Source: Oxynema aestuarii AP17
GTDB lineage: Bacteria; Cyanobacteriota; Cyanobacteriia; Cyanobacteriales; Laspinemataceae
Assembly: GCF_012295525.1 (NCBI RefSeq)
Contig: NZ_CP051167.1
Coordinates: 434,001 to 498,000 of the forward strand
Direction of reading: 5' to 3'
Length of the DNA stretch: 64,000 nt
Under the pieces are notes generated by a model that worked only from the letters and a program-made list of their open reading frames with translations, made no database searches and was not told the origin of the DNA. Positions 28,991 to 38,345 of the stretch are shown piece after piece. Numbering within the stretch: the first letter of the stretch is position 1; each line of letters opens with the position of its first letter. A program made the position numbers and the translations under genes.

Positions 28991-29599
28991 TTATCCCGGT
29001 GGAGACCCCGAGGAAGAGGCGATCGGGGGTTCTGGAGAGGGAGGTGCTTCTAATTCCAGGGATAAAGCACTGAGAATGCCATCGATATTCCACGGTTGAA
29101 TGCCGTTGTAACTCGGATCGGACGGGTGGCGGGTGTCGATCAAGTGAATGCGGCTGTCTTTGGCGGCCCAGGCGATCGCGCAAGGGTCGAAGCTTTCTTG
29201 AATCCAGACGACCCGCGAGGCGTCGTGGGCGTGCCAGATCGCGGCGAGGGTCTTGCCGTCGAACTTTTCCAGGTTGAGTTTGGGGTAGATCGAGACCAAC
29301 CCGCGCATTTGGCGCATGGAAAGCGGGTAGCCGATCCGCCAATGGCGGGTAGCGGACCATTCGTTCCACACCGTGGCGTTTTCCAACCACTGGGCGGAAA
29401 ACCAGATCGGTTCGATCCACTCGGCGCGATCGACTGCTTGCAGGAAACTGCGGGCGAGAGATACGGGAAAGCCATAGGCGCCCTCGTAAGATTCTTCCAA
29501 CAATCCTGCAGGCATGTGGGTACTCAGGAGTTGGGGCGTCCCGGAGTCGGTGACGTTGAGGACGCCATCGATGGATAAAAATAAGAAAACTTTTTGCAT
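28991..29599 (-). CDS. HAD-like protein lacking the usual nucleophile
   Basis: A protein of about 202 aa whose N-terminus FLFLSIDGVLNV aligns with motif I of HAD-fold phosphatases (normally hhhDxDGVLN). The first Asp, the nucleophile, is Ser here while the second Asp is kept. WFSAQWLENATVW probably covers motif II, and VWIQESFDPCAIAWAAK with HLIDTRHP the C-terminal motifs. The best family guess is the HAD domain found in bacterial RNA-repair-like proteins. With Ser at the nucleophile it may bind rather than hydrolyse phosphate. The C-terminal tail is Pro/Ser-rich. The ATG at 29599 is preferred over 29608. Confidence 0.65.
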   Translation of the reverse strand: MQKVFLFLSIDGVLNVTDSGTPQLLSTHMPAGLLEESYEGAYGFPVSLARSFLQAVDRAEWIEPIWFSAQWLENATVWNEWSATRHWRIGYPLSMRQMRGLVSIYPKLNLEKFDGKTLAAIWHAHDASRVVWIQESFDPCAIAWAAKDSRIHLIDTRHPSDPSYNGIQPWNIDGILSALSLELEAPPSPEPPIASSSGSPPG

Positions 29600-29671
29600 G
29601 ACTCGCAAGATTTTAAAGGTGAAAATTTGAGAATCCAGATTGAAAAATCCGGGCTAGAAACGAGCGATCGC

Positions 29672-30250
29672 TTATCTCTTGTTAGCCAAGAATTTAGCGG
29701 CGATCGCGCCACTGACCAACCCGCAGAAATGGCCTTCCCAAGAAATAAACGGATGGGTCGGCAAAACCCCCCATATTAAGCCCCCATAGAAAAAGCCGAC
29801 GAATAATGACAGGGCGATCGACATAAAATTGCGTTGAAAAAAGCCGCGCGAAATTAAAAAACCCAAATAACCGAACACCAAACCACTCGCCCCAATATGA
29901 ACCGAGTTCGAGGCGCCAATCAGCCACACGCCTAAGCCGCCGAGGAGGGTGGTGACGACGGTGACGAACAGAAAGTCACCCGTGTCTTGCAGCATCACGA
30001 ACCAACCGAGGGTTAAAAAAGGAACGGTATTGGCTATTAAATGGGGAAAGCCTCCATGCAAAAACGGCATCCACAAAATCCCCCACAATCCGCTTATTTC
30101 TCGTGGATGAATGCCGTATTGATTGAGGGCTTGTCCGAGAAAAATGGTATCGACGAACTCCAGAATCCACATGATGGCGATCGCGCCACCGAGTAAGCGG
30201 ATCTGGGTTTTCAATTCCCGGGCGAGTGCTTTGCTCTCGTCGCTACTCAT
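29672..30250 (-). CDS. Rhomboid family intramembrane serine protease
   Basis: A 192-aa membrane protein with six helices. The catalytic Ser is in IGASGLVFGYLGFL and the catalytic His in WEGHFCGLVSGAIAA. The L1-loop region GLWGILWMPFLHGGFPHLIANTVPFL carries the typical HxxxHxxxN-like block (here HGGFPHLIAN). It should cleave transmembrane proteins within the bilayer. The substrate is unknown. The end of the neighbouring transposon lies only about 20-50 bp upstream of its start, so insertion probably changed its promoter. Confidence 0.9.
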   Translation of the reverse strand: MSSDESKALARELKTQIRLLGGAIAIMWILEFVDTIFLGQALNQYGIHPREISGLWGILWMPFLHGGFPHLIANTVPFLTLGWFVMLQDTGDFLFVTVVTTLLGGLGVWLIGASNSVHIGASGLVFGYLGFLISRGFFQRNFMSIALSLFVGFFYGGLIWGVLPTHPFISWEGHFCGLVSGAIAAKFLANKR

Positions 30251-30269
30251 GAGTTGGCCTGTGACGTTC

Positions 30270-31715
30270 TCCCGACGCTGACCTATGCGCTTCGCGCAGG
30301 CTTCGCCAACGGTACAGCGCGGGCTTCACCGGATCGCTCCAGCGACTACCTGCTTCGTTCGGTCTTGTCTAGGCAATGCCTCCGACCGAACCCGTCCACA
30401 GGCGATTTCATCAGCCGTGAGACCCACGACTGAGAGGCCACGATTGCGAATAACTTGAGCGCTGGCAACATCTCTGGGCTTGATGGAACCGCATTCACTG
30501 CAATGGTGAATACGGTCTTTTAATTCCTTGCGGACTTGAGCCCCACACTCAGGGCATTCCTGGCTGGTGCCTCTAGGATTGACCTTGCTGTAGTAGACAC
30601 CACGCTTCCAGCACACCCACGGCAGCACAATGTTGACGAACTGACCCAAGCCAGCATCAATCATCTGTTTGCCGAGGAAGCCCTTAGCGAGTGTCCTGAA
30701 GTCCAAGTCTTCAACAAATATTATCCCGGCTCGATCGCAGAGATGATGAGCCAGCTTAAACTGCCAGTCCAGACGGTAATTCGCAATATTTTCGTGAACT
30801 CTACCGATCCGCTCGATTAACTTGAGCCAGTTTTTCGACCCCTTCTGCTTCCCTTTTAGCCTACGTTGCAGCGATTTCAGCTTGCGGTGCAGCTTATTGA
30901 AGAAACGAGGACGAGAAACCTGCTCGCCATCAGAGGTGGATAGAAAATACTCCAGACCCACATCCAGCCCCAGGGCATGACCTTCTGGCGGGATGTCGGG
31001 TATATCAACGTTGGCTTTTAGAATCAGCATGACGTACCAGCCTGAATGCTTCCGCACGACCCGAACGGCTTTCAGATCGAAGCCCTCTGGGATGGGGCGA
31101 TGCAAGTTGATAGGCACCTGGCCGATCTTTGGCAGCTTAATGCTGTTGCCATCAATCGCCTCGCCCTTCATCTGCGGAAACAGAAATGACCGCATCCGAC
31201 CAAATTTCTTGAACCGAGGAAACCCAGTTCGCTTTTGGTGGAAGGCGACGAAAGCAGCATCAACCCTCCCCATGACATCCTGAAGCACCTGAGAATGAAC
31301 TGCCTTGAGTTCGGGGTTCGTTTTCTTGGCTTCAGTTAATGCCTTTTTCTGGTGGTAGTAATCGGGATATGGGGCGTTAGCTGGGATGATGTACTCCTTC
31401 TGGAGAGTGCAAGCATTGACCGAGCACTTCCGACTGTCGATCCAGTCCTTGCGCTCTCCGACCGCATAGTTGTAGACCTGGCGGCAAGTCTCCAGCCAAT
31501 TCAGCATCTGGAGTTCTTGTTCGAGATCTGGGTAAATCCGGTATGAGTAGGTCAATACAAGCATGTAGTTATTATAACTTAGGAGAAACAGCAATGTTCC
31601 CTAGAAAATCGCGAAAGAGTATGGCGACTCCGTTCCACTCCATCGCCTCGGCTTTCATCCCGATACTCACGCTTCGCGTAGAGTGCGGGGCTTCCCGCCG
31701 ATTAAGCTAAAGTCT
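30270..31715 (-). mobile_element. IS200/IS605-type element with tnpB only
   Basis: A single-gene element on the minus strand. Boundaries are approximate. The tnpB-distal (right) end holds the hairpin TGCGC-TTC-GCGCA within 30282-30300. The left end holds the imperfect palindrome ACTCACGCTTCGCGTAGAGT at 31665-31684, plus a GGCGGGAAGCCCCGC hairpin just outside it. Subterminal hairpins instead of terminal inverted repeats are typical of this family, which moves as single-stranded DNA through a Y1 transposase. No tnpA is present, so it would need one in trans. The DNA after tnpB (30251-30330) is where the guide RNA (omega RNA) of such elements is normally encoded. Confidence 0.7.
30326..31564 (-). 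CDS. tnpB: RNA-guided endonuclease TnpB of an IS200/IS605-type element
   Basis: A 412-aa TnpB/OrfB, ancestor-type relative of Cas12 that cuts DNA under guide RNA control and helps the transposon persist. An N-terminal OrfB helix-turn-helix region (YSYRIYPDLEQELQMLNWLETCRQVYNYA) leads into the RuvC fold. The catalytic set is complete: Asp201 in LGLDVGLEYF, Glu285 in FVEDLDF and Asp365 in KPRDVAS. The four-Cys zinc finger is intact (SQECPECG and HHCSECG). The start at 31564 (MLVLTYSYRI) fits the family better than the 31594 start. It looks functional. Confidence 0.92.
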   Translation of the reverse strand: MLVLTYSYRIYPDLEQELQMLNWLETCRQVYNYAVGERKDWIDSRKCSVNACTLQKEYIIPANAPYPDYYHQKKALTEAKKTNPELKAVHSQVLQDVMGRVDAAFVAFHQKRTGFPRFKKFGRMRSFLFPQMKGEAIDGNSIKLPKIGQVPINLHRPIPEGFDLKAVRVVRKHSGWYVMLILKANVDIPDIPPEGHALGLDVGLEYFLSTSDGEQVSRPRFFNKLHRKLKSLQRRLKGKQKGSKNWLKLIERIGRVHENIANYRLDWQFKLAHHLCDRAGIIFVEDLDFRTLAKGFLGKQMIDAGLGQFVNIVLPWVCWKRGVYYSKVNPRGTSQECPECGAQVRKELKDRIHHCSECGSIKPRDVASAQVIRNRGLSVVGLTADEIACGRVRSEALPRQDRTKQVVAGAIR

Positions 31716-31830
31716 ACTTTCGATTTTAGAGTTTCCTGACAGGAATTGGACAGAGGCGAACGCGGCGATCGCCCCCGAGGTGAAAGCGTTTAGGTGTTTC
31801 TTCTCTCGATCGAGTTCGCAACACACAACA

Positions 31831-33633
31831 TTAAAGGGAAACCTTGAGGGTAGCGGCGATCTCTTGGGAACAATCTATGGGAAGACAAACCGTAAAAATG
31901 GAGCCGCGATCGCGCTGGCTGCTCAGGGTAATTTCGCCGCCCATCATCTCGCAAAAATGATGGCTGATGGCCAATCCCAAGCCCGTCCCGCCGTATTTGC
32001 GCGTCGTCGAGGCATCCCCTTGAGTAAAGGGTTGAAACAGTTTTTTTTGCTGTTCTTCTGACATGCCGATGCCCGTATCTTTCACTTGAAAATACAGGCC
32101 ATCGCTACCGTTGTCGCGGGGCGATCGTGTCACCGTCAAGCTAATTTCACCATTGTGGGTAAATTTCGCCGCATTACTGAGTAAATTAAATAAAATTTGC
32201 CGCACTTTTGTCGCGTCGGCATACATAGTTTTCACCGGACAATTGCCGTCGAATTGGAGAGAATTTCCGTTTTTTTCGATTAACGGTTCCACGGTGGTTA
32301 CGACACTTTCGAGCAGCCGCTCTAACTCGAAGTTTTCGAGATAGAGATCCATGCGTCCCGCTTCGATTTTGGATAAATCGAGAATGTCATTAATTAAGGT
32401 TAATAAATGCCTGCCTGCAGTCCGAATTTTTTGCAAGTCCGGGATTAAATCGCTGTAGCCAAAGTCTTGAGCGTCTTCTTCGAGCATTTCACTGTAGCCG
32501 ACGATCGCATTTAAAGGGGTTCGCAATTCGTGGCTCATATTCGCCAGAAACGTACTTTTGGCGTGATTGGCTTTTTCTGCCGTATCTTTAGCGGTTTCCA
32601 GTTCTTCCGTGCGTTGGGCGACTTTGGCGATCAGATGATTGAGGGAGGTGGCGAGGGAATCGATTTCTTGTAATTCGCTGTTGACGGGCGATCGCAGGCT
32701 AAAATCCGCCTCGCGGGCGACTCGTTCGGCCATGTCGGTGACGCCGACGATCGGTTCGGCGATCGCCCGTGTCGTCCGCCAGGCAATGATTCCGGCGATC
32801 GCTACCGAGAGCAACGCACCGAAAACTATCATGAATTTTTCCACCCCTTGGGCGTCTTCCATGACGATCGCCCCTTGTTGTTGCTGAATTCGGGCGATTT
32901 CTAACAGGTCGCTCAACTCGGCGCCGAGGCGATCGAGCTGTTCGGCTTGTTCCCCACTGGCGATTCGGATTAACTGCGATCGCGCCGTCTCGACGGAAGT
33001 CGAGGTCGTTGACAACGGATCGACCGCTTTTAAGCTGGTTTCGATTTGTCCGACGTAGGTGTTTAAATGGCTTTCATATTCGGAGAGTAAGGCGAGGATC
33101 GCACTCGGGCGATCGGCCAACCACGCCGGGTTGCTGTTTAAATAGTCTTCAATGTCTGTTTTTAACTCCCCGAGGCGATCGCTCTGCTTTAAAAAGGTTT
33201 CGCGACGGACCCGTAATTGTTGGGAATCGTCGATCGCCCCGGGAAATCTCGACCCCTGTAATTGGATGGTAACGGCGAGGTCTTTAAAATGACTGAGTAG
33301 GTGAAATTGTTCTTGAGCATCGACAAACTGCTCGACCCCTTTGCCTTGATAGTAATCGGCTACGAGCATTCCGGCGATCGAACCGACAAAACCAATCGCA
33401 ATGGCGATCGAATAGCCATAACCGATTTTTTCGTGAATGCGCCAAGAACGGGTACGATCTTGGCGGGCAAATGGCAAACCAAAGGGCAAAGATCCCATCC
33501 ACCCCGGCAACAACCGCCGCCGTCGAGGCGGGCGATCGTTGCCGGAAGAATGAGCATCGGATTGCGGGAAATCGGGATGGGTCACGATCTCTGATTTACT
33601 CGTGTGGAACGTTCGGGGGTGCCACCCTTCCAT
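31831..33633 (-). CDS. Membrane sensor histidine kinase (HAMP, HisKA, HATPase)
   Basis: A 600-aa kinase. A polar Arg-rich N-terminus (about 60 residues) precedes a transmembrane helix ([21 protein letters not shown]). A helical extracytoplasmic sensor of about 190 residues follows, then a second helix, HAMP, a coiled coil, HisKA with His368 ([19 protein letters not shown]) and HATPase ([20 protein letters not shown]). There is no PAS or receiver domain. The kinase core and the [11 protein letters not shown] spacing closely match the kinase at 12712-14604. It is divergent from the SIMPL gene. A later Met would shorten the polar N-terminus. Confidence 0.9.
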   Translation of the reverse strand: MEGWHPRTFHTSKSEIVTHPDFPQSDAHSSGNDRPPRRRRLLPGWMGSLPFGLPFARQDRTRSWRIHEKIGYGYSIAIAIGFVGSIAGMLVADYYQGKGVEQFVDAQEQFHLLSHFKDLAVTIQLQGSRFPGAIDDSQQLRVRRETFLKQSDRLGELKTDIEDYLNSNPAWLADRPSAILALLSEYESHLNTYVGQIETSLKAVDPLSTTSTSVETARSQLIRIASGEQAEQLDRLGAELSDLLEIARIQQQQGAIVMEDAQGVEKFMIVFGALLSVAIAGIIAWRTTRAIAEPIVGVTDMAERVAREADFSLRSPVNSELQEIDSLATSLNHLIAKVAQRTEELETAKDTAEKANHAKSTFLANMSHELRTPLNAIVGYSEMLEEDAQDFGYSDLIPDLQKIRTAGRHLLTLINDILDLSKIEAGRMDLYLENFELERLLESVVTTVEPLIEKNGNSLQFDGNCPVKTMYADATKVRQILFNLLSNAAKFTHNGEISLTVTRSPRDNGSDGLYFQVKDTGIGMSEEQQKKLFQPFTQGDASTTRKYGGTGLGLAISHHFCEMMGGEITLSSQRDRGSIFTVCLPIDCSQEIAATLKVSL

Positions 33634-33745
33634 ACTTCGGCCTTTCGGTTACCAAAACCGTAACTGACGGCTCGGTTCCACCTTGGCCGTGACAGACTGT
33701 TGAAATAAAACAGTCCATGAAGAATTTGTGAGGAGATCTATCTCG

Positions 33746-34480
33746 ATGAAAGTGACTGGAGCATGGCGTCCTCGCCTCAATGTTTGGAGTCAGGTTACTG
33801 CTCTAACCTTAGCATTGGGAATCGTTCAGATGGGCGCCCTCGACCCGGCGATCGCCCAAGAGCAACGCTTGAGAATCCTCAACGTAAGCGGACAGGGCAT
33901 CGTTTCGATTCCGACGAGTTTGACCCAAGTCAGTTTGGGGGTAGAAGTCCAGGGCAAAACCGCAGAAGAAGTACAGCAGGAAGTGGCGCGGCGATCGTCG
34001 GCGGTGGTGGAGTTACTGCGATCGCGCAATGTAGAGAAGTTAGAAACCACGGGCATTCGTCTCAACCCGATTTACAACTATACCAACAACCGACAAATCA
34101 TTAGCGGATATTCGGCGAGTAATATCGTCAGTTTCCGCATCGCCACCGAACGCGCGGGCAATCTCCTCGATGAAGCGGTACGAGCAGGAGCTACGCGCAT
34201 TGACGGCATTAGCTTTGTCGCCACGGACGAGGCGATCGCCGCCGCCCGCCAGCAAGCCTTACGCCAAGCCACCGAAGACGCCCAAGCCCAAGCCGATACA
34301 GTTTTAAGTACCCTCAACCTCACCCGTCGCGAAATTGTTAACATCCAAATTAATGCCAGTATGCCCACTCCCCAACCATTAATCCTGCGCGAAAGCGCCG
34401 CCGTGGCCCAGTCGAGTACCCCGGTCGTCGGCGGCGAACAACAGGTGCAGGCCAATGTTTCATTAGAGATTAGTTATTGA
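33746..34480 (+). CDS. SIMPL domain (DUF541) periplasmic protein
   Basis: A 244-aa exported protein with a signal peptide (QVTALTLALGIVQMGALDPAIAQ, cleavage likely after the second Ala-rich site). The SIMPL domain follows: ILNVSGQGIVSIPTSLTQVSLGVEVQGKTAEEVQ, then GIRLNPIYNY and GYSASNIVSFRI, and the C-terminal ALRQATEDAQAQADTV helix. Bacterial members form periplasmic ring assemblies and are tied to oxidative stress, but no activity is established. The ATG at 33746 has GAGGAG upstream; the GTG at 33728 is less likely. Confidence 0.88.
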   Translation: MKVTGAWRPRLNVWSQVTALTLALGIVQMGALDPAIAQEQRLRILNVSGQGIVSIPTSLTQVSLGVEVQGKTAEEVQQEVARRSSAVVELLRSRNVEKLETTGIRLNPIYNYTNNRQIISGYSASNIVSFRIATERAGNLLDEAVRAGATRIDGISFVATDEAIAAARQQALRQATEDAQAQADTVLSTLNLTRREIVNIQINASMPTPQPLILRESAAVAQSSTPVVGGEQQVQANVSLEISY

Positions 34481-34543
34481 TGAGGCTAGATCCAGGAGGT
34501 AGCGGGTCAATCAACAATTACAATCTCAAAATCTAAAATCTAA

Positions 34544-34582
34544 AAATCGCGCGGGCTTGAAACTTCAAAACCCGCGCGATTT
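34544..34582. terminator. Bidirectional terminator between SIMPL gene and metK
   Basis: A 12-bp perfect stem, AAATCGCGCGGG (34544-34555) with CCCGCGCGATTT (34571-34582), sits between two convergent genes and can serve both. The flanking A/T bases give short U tracts on both strands. Confidence 0.75.
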
Positions 34583-34639
34583 AACGATCTCAAGCGACCA
34601 CCGCGATCGCCCCACCGATGTGGGACAGCATCAGTCGTC

Positions 34640-35893
34640 TTACTGGGCCACAGTAACCGCACTCAATGCCTCTTTGAGCAGATCGGCTTTATCCGTTCTT
34701 TCCCAGGGTAAATCTAAATCCGGGCGTCCGAAGTGACCGTAAGCCGCTACATTTTGGAAGAAGCGACCGCCTCGTTCGGAAGGCAAGTTTTGTAAGTTAA
34801 ACGTTTGAATGATTCCCGCCGGACGCAGTTCAAAGTTGGCTTTGACGACTTCGAGCAGTTTGTCTTCGTCAACCTTGCTGGTACCGAAGGTTTCGATCGT
34901 GATGCTGACCGGACGGGCGACTCCGATCGCGTAACTCAATTGCACTTCGCATTTGTCGGCCAATCCGGCGGCGACAATGTTTTTGGCCACGTAGCGGGCG
35001 GCATAAGCGGCACTGCGATCGACTTTCGTGGGATCTTTGCCGGAGAAGGCACCGCCACCATGACGGGCGTAACCACCGTAAGTATCGACGATGATTTTGC
35101 GACCCGTCAAGCCGGAATCCCCTTGAGGTCCGCCGATGACGAATTTACCCGTGGGATTGACTAAAAAGCGGGTGTTGGCGTCGGGTTTGACGTCGATATC
35201 GGCAAAACTAGGCTGGACGACGTGAGTCCACAGATCCTGTTTGATTTTTTCTTGGACCGCAGCGTTATCGCGCAGCTCGCCAATTGCGGCGGTGTGTTGG
35301 GTCGAAATTAGGATGGTATCGATCGCGATCGGTTTGCCATCTTCGTAGAGGACGGTGACCTGAGTTTTGCCGTCGGGACGTAAGTAAGACAGTTCGCCGT
35401 TTTTGCGCACTTCGCTCAAGCGCAAGGAAATGCGGTTGGCTAAGGAACTGGTCAAGGGCATCAGTTCGGGAGTTTCGTTACAGGCGAAACCGAACATCAA
35501 GCCTTGGTCTCCGGCGCCGATCGCATCGAGTTCGTCTTCGGAGAGTTCCCGGCTTTCTTGGGCTTGGTCTACCCCTTGAGCAATATCGGCAGACTGTTCG
35601 TCTAAGGCGACTAAGACGGAGCAGCTATCGGCAGAAAAGCCGTTTTCTGCGTTAACATAACCGATTTCGGCAATTTTTTCCCGGGCTAAGTTAACGTAGT
35701 TAACTTGTGCTTGAGAGGTGATCTCTCCGGTAATCAGAACTAAACCCGTGTTGACGACGACTTCAGCCGCGACGCGACTTTTAGAATCTTGCGAGAGCAA
35801 GGCGTCGAGAATGGTATCGGAAATCTGGTCGCAGATTTTATCCGGATGTCCTTCGGTAACGGATTCAGAAGTAAAAAGATATCGACGAGACAA
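34640..35893 (-). CDS. metK: S-adenosylmethionine synthetase
   Basis: Makes S-adenosylmethionine from methionine and ATP; cytosolic tetramer. The 417-aa sequence has the N-terminal [20 protein letters not shown], the [16 protein letters not shown]/Met loop, [11 protein letters not shown] and the [20 protein letters not shown] segment with the metal- and phosphate-binding residues. The start codon is TTG at 35893, supported by the strong ribosome site GGGAGGAAAA and by the conserved start of the protein; no ATG fits. It closes the methyl cycle with ahcY at 4359-5636. No SAM riboswitch is apparent upstream. Confidence 0.97.
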   Translation of the reverse strand: MSRRYLFTSESVTEGHPDKICDQISDTILDALLSQDSKSRVAAEVVVNTGLVLITGEITSQAQVNYVNLAREKIAEIGYVNAENGFSADSCSVLVALDEQSADIAQGVDQAQESRELSEDELDAIGAGDQGLMFGFACNETPELMPLTSSLANRISLRLSEVRKNGELSYLRPDGKTQVTVLYEDGKPIAIDTILISTQHTAAIGELRDNAAVQEKIKQDLWTHVVQPSFADIDVKPDANTRFLVNPTGKFVIGGPQGDSGLTGRKIIVDTYGGYARHGGGAFSGKDPTKVDRSAAYAARYVAKNIVAAGLADKCEVQLSYAIGVARPVSITIETFGTSKVDEDKLLEVVKANFELRPAGIIQTFNLQNLPSERGGRFFQNVAAYGHFGRPDLDLPWERTDKADLLKEALSAVTVAQ

Positions 35894-36048
35894 CGATTTT
35901 CCTCCCAGGAAAACTAGGGTGATAGAGCGATCTTCAACATATAGGTGTTCGGGCGTCAGGGCAAGTTTCAGGACAGGAGTAGACCTCTAGGCAAATGGTC
36001 AAAAGCCCTTTTTTTGAAGGGAGTTAATTTCCAAATGGGCTAAGCGGT

Positions 36049-36786
36049 CTATAGTAGGTGGATGTCATCCAACTGCGCGATCGCCACATCTGCCCCGGCC
36101 AATCGTCCCGGAGAACTCGGGCGCCAGCTTATACCGATACACCCGGCTGCACCTGCCCGTTTGGCCATTTCAATATCGGCTGGAGAGTCCCCCACCATTA
36201 AGGTTGCATTGGCGGGAACGCCCAATGCTTCGCAGGCTTGGAGAAATAAGGCCGGATCGGGTTTACTCGGTCCGGAATCGACCCCCATCTGCACCTGGAT
36301 GTAGGGTTCGAGTCGATAGTGATTTACAAAACTTCGTACTCTTTCCGTCGTATCGGCGGAGAGAATGCCGAGTTTGAGGCCCTTGTTAGAGAGCATCTGA
36401 AGGGTTTCGAGCGACCCGACAAACAAGGGGGAATGCTTGTTGTCGTTTTTAAGCAACTCGTCAGCGTCTGCAAATGCTTGTCGGGCGATCGCCAGCGATT
36501 CTAACCAACCTCGACCCGTTTCGGCAACATAGGCGGCGGCGGCAATTTCGTTTTCGTGGCGGCTACCGACGGCGAGCAACCCGGTGGGATCGACCTGATT
36601 ATCGACCAGACCGAAGGCCATTAACAGGGGATCTCCGGTCCCGGGAATTTGAGCGTCTACGCGGCGCGATCGCGCGATCGCGATCGTCCGCAAAAAGTCT
36701 TCGGAATCTTCTAAGGTGCCGTCTTTATCAAATAAAATCGCTTCGACGTTTTTGAAGGTAACGCCCCTGCATTCAATGTCAATCAA
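36049..36786 (-). CDS. HAD family phosphatase (Gph-like)
   Basis: A haloacid-dehalogenase fold hydrolase, 246 aa. Motif I is ILFDKDGTLEDSEDFLRT (nucleophile Asp of DKDGT), motif II LGILSADTTERV, motif III SKPDPALF with its Lys, and motif IV MVGDSPADIEMAKRAGA. The helical cap between I and II suggests phosphoglycolate- or sugar-phosphate-type substrates. I place the start at a TTG at 36786, because GGGAGG lies 8 bp upstream and the upstream in-frame sequence is AT-rich, Tyr/Cys-rich and unlike protein. It overlaps nothing and is downstream of rpsA. Confidence 0.85.
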   Translation of the reverse strand: MIDIECRGVTFKNVEAILFDKDGTLEDSEDFLRTIAIARSRRVDAQIPGTGDPLLMAFGLVDNQVDPTGLLAVGSRHENEIAAAAYVAETGRGWLESLAIARQAFADADELLKNDNKHSPLFVGSLETLQMLSNKGLKLGILSADTTERVRSFVNHYRLEPYIQVQMGVDSGPSKPDPALFLQACEALGVPANATLMVGDSPADIEMAKRAGAAGCIGISWRPSSPGRLAGADVAIAQLDDIHLL

Positions 36787-36907
36787 GGGTTTGGCCTCCC
36801 TATGCCTCGGATATTTATCATAACTAATGTACCTACAAAATGTTCCTATCTTATAAGTACATATTTGGATATAAATGTAACTACACACGTAAAGACAAAA
36901 ATACCCA

Positions 36908-36934
36908 TAAAAAAAGAGGGGGTTACCCTCCGGG
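36908..36934 (-). terminator. rpsA rho-independent terminator
   Basis: On the minus strand GGAGGG-TAA-CCCCCTC is followed by a run of seven T residues. It lies 65 bp after the rpsA stop and separates rpsA from the HAD gene. Confidence 0.8.
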
Positions 36935-36998
36935 TACAAGCGGCTTGCGGCGATCGAATGCGATCGCCTCGCCCTTGTACGCTCTTATTAGAATACTT

Positions 36999-37997
36999 TT
37001 ATTCCTCGACGGTAGAACCGCTTTCGCTGTCGTCGTCGCTCGCCGAAGGAACATCAACTTCTTCCGTCGCTTCCGAAGTGACTTGTTCCGCTTGCTGCTG
37101 CTGTTGCATCATTTGCTCGCGGAATTTCGCCGCCATTTCTTCGGCTTTATCGTAAACCAACTGCGGGTTCTTGACCATATCGCCCGGTTCGGGTTCGAGC
37201 TGCTTGGTAGACAGGGAAATGCGACCGCGTTCCGCATCCAAGTCGATAATCATGACTTTGAGTTCGTCATTGACATTGAACACGCTATGCGGCGTATCGA
37301 TATGATCGTGGGAAATTTCGGAAATGTGGAGCAAACCACTGACGCCACCGATATCGATAAACGCCCCGTAAGGTTTGATCCCGCGTACCGTACCGATGAC
37401 CACTTCGCCGACTTCCAAGCGGTTCATCTTGCGCTCGACCAGAGCGCGACGGTGGCTGAGAACCAGACGGTTGCGGTCTTCGTCCACTTCCAAGAACTTC
37501 AGAGGCAGTTCTTCGCCGACGAGTTCTTCTTTTGGCTTGCGAGTGCTGATATGAGAACCGGGAATAAAACCGCGCAACCCTTCAATGCGAACGAGCGCCC
37601 CACCGCGATTGGTCGCAAAGACTTGCGATCGCACCGTCGCATCTTCCGCCTGCAACTGACGGACGCGCTCCCACGCCCGCATGTATTCAATCCGGCGGAT
37701 GCTCAAGGTGAGCTGTCCATCTTCATTCTCATCGGTAAGGATGAAGAATTCCCGCGTTTCGTTCGACTGCAAAACCTCTTCGGGAGCGTCAACCCGATTG
37801 ATTGACATCTCCTGAATCGGAATGTAGGCGGCTGTCTTGGCACCGATGTCAATCAGAGCGCCCCTCGGTTCTATACTGAATACCGTCCCGGCCACGACAT
37901 CGCCAGGACTGAAGTGATAGTCGTATTTGTCGAGTAGGGCAGCGAAATCTTCGTGAGTGAAGCCAACATCTCTAGCAATTGTTTTCTGATTGACCAT
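36999..37997 (-). CDS. rpsA: 30S ribosomal protein S1
   Basis: RNA-binding ribosomal protein that recruits mRNA to the 30S subunit. The 332-aa cyanobacterial form has three S1 OB-fold repeats (about 32-103, 120-183 and 197-268) against six in Escherichia coli. They read GDVVAGTVFSIEPRGALIDIG, ATNRGGALVRIEGLRGFIPGSH and GEVVIGTVRGIKPYGAFIDIG. The tail is acidic and Gln-rich (QQQQQAEQVTSE). It lies downstream of psbB, psbT and nrdR on the same strand, an order found in other cyanobacteria. A 535-bp leader separates it from nrdR. Confidence 0.95.
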   Translation of the reverse strand: MVNQKTIARDVGFTHEDFAALLDKYDYHFSPGDVVAGTVFSIEPRGALIDIGAKTAAYIPIQEMSINRVDAPEEVLQSNETREFFILTDENEDGQLTLSIRRIEYMRAWERVRQLQAEDATVRSQVFATNRGGALVRIEGLRGFIPGSHISTRKPKEELVGEELPLKFLEVDEDRNRLVLSHRRALVERKMNRLEVGEVVIGTVRGIKPYGAFIDIGGVSGLLHISEISHDHIDTPHSVFNVNDELKVMIIDLDAERGRISLSTKQLEPEPGDMVKNPQLVYDKAEEMAAKFREQMMQQQQQAEQVTSEATEEVDVPSASDDDSESGSTVEE

Positions 37998-38176
37998 GCG
38001 TATTGTTTCCTGGGATCGATCTCCGTAGTTATTTTTGGCGTTCTACTGATGGATGTCGTAGATTTTGGTAAAAGTTAGTATAGCCTGACCTTTACGCGGA
38101 CAACACCACAACGGCTACAACTCGTACAACTCGTGTAACAAGCAGAAATTAACAACCTTTTCAGGTTTTGCGCCTT

Positions 38177-38345
38177 TGCAGGAAATGGGTTTCATTTCTT
38201 GCCTTTGGCAGATGGCCAGTTGCGATCGCCTGACCCTCGGACAAACCTGTAGGTAGCTAACTTCGAGCCGCGAATAGACCCATGCTGTTGCTTCCTGGTT
38301 CTGGTCTGCCCGCTTAAAGCAACTTCCTTCCGCGAGACTACCCGA
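38177..38345. ncRNA. Candidate structured RNA or leader between nrdR and rpsA
   Basis: The 535-bp gap 37998-38532 has no coding frame but contains nested inverted repeats. GGTAG (38252-38256) pairs with CTACC (38338-38342), CGCG (38269-38272) with CGCG (38331-38334), and GTTGCTT (38287-38293) with AAGCAAC (38317-38323). Just beside it is a 10-bp hairpin with one G-T pair, GCAGGAAATG with CATTTCTTGC (about 38178-38202). The result is a rod-like fold of about 90 nt. It could be the 5' leader of rpsA (minus strand) or a separate small RNA. The strand and identity cannot be decided from sequence alone. Confidence 0.35.

Noticed and set aside
35894-36048. SAM riboswitch upstream of metK.
   Set aside because: No paired P1-P4 pattern or conserved core is visible in the 155-bp leader, and cyanobacterial metK genes are not known to me to use one.
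36840-37805. 321-codon plus-strand frame opposite rpsA.
   Set aside because: The minus strand encodes an unmistakable ribosomal protein S1. The plus frame has low-complexity composition and no recognisable domain.
38276-38307. SRP RNA or tmRNA/RNase P in the nrdR-rpsA spacer; the minus strand contains a GGAAGCA string flanked by AGACC/GGTCT.
   Set aside because: The GGAA is not closed by the paired bases of the SRP apical loop, the symmetric loop is absent, and no tmRNA tag frame or conserved RNase P core is present. It was kept only as an unassigned structured region.
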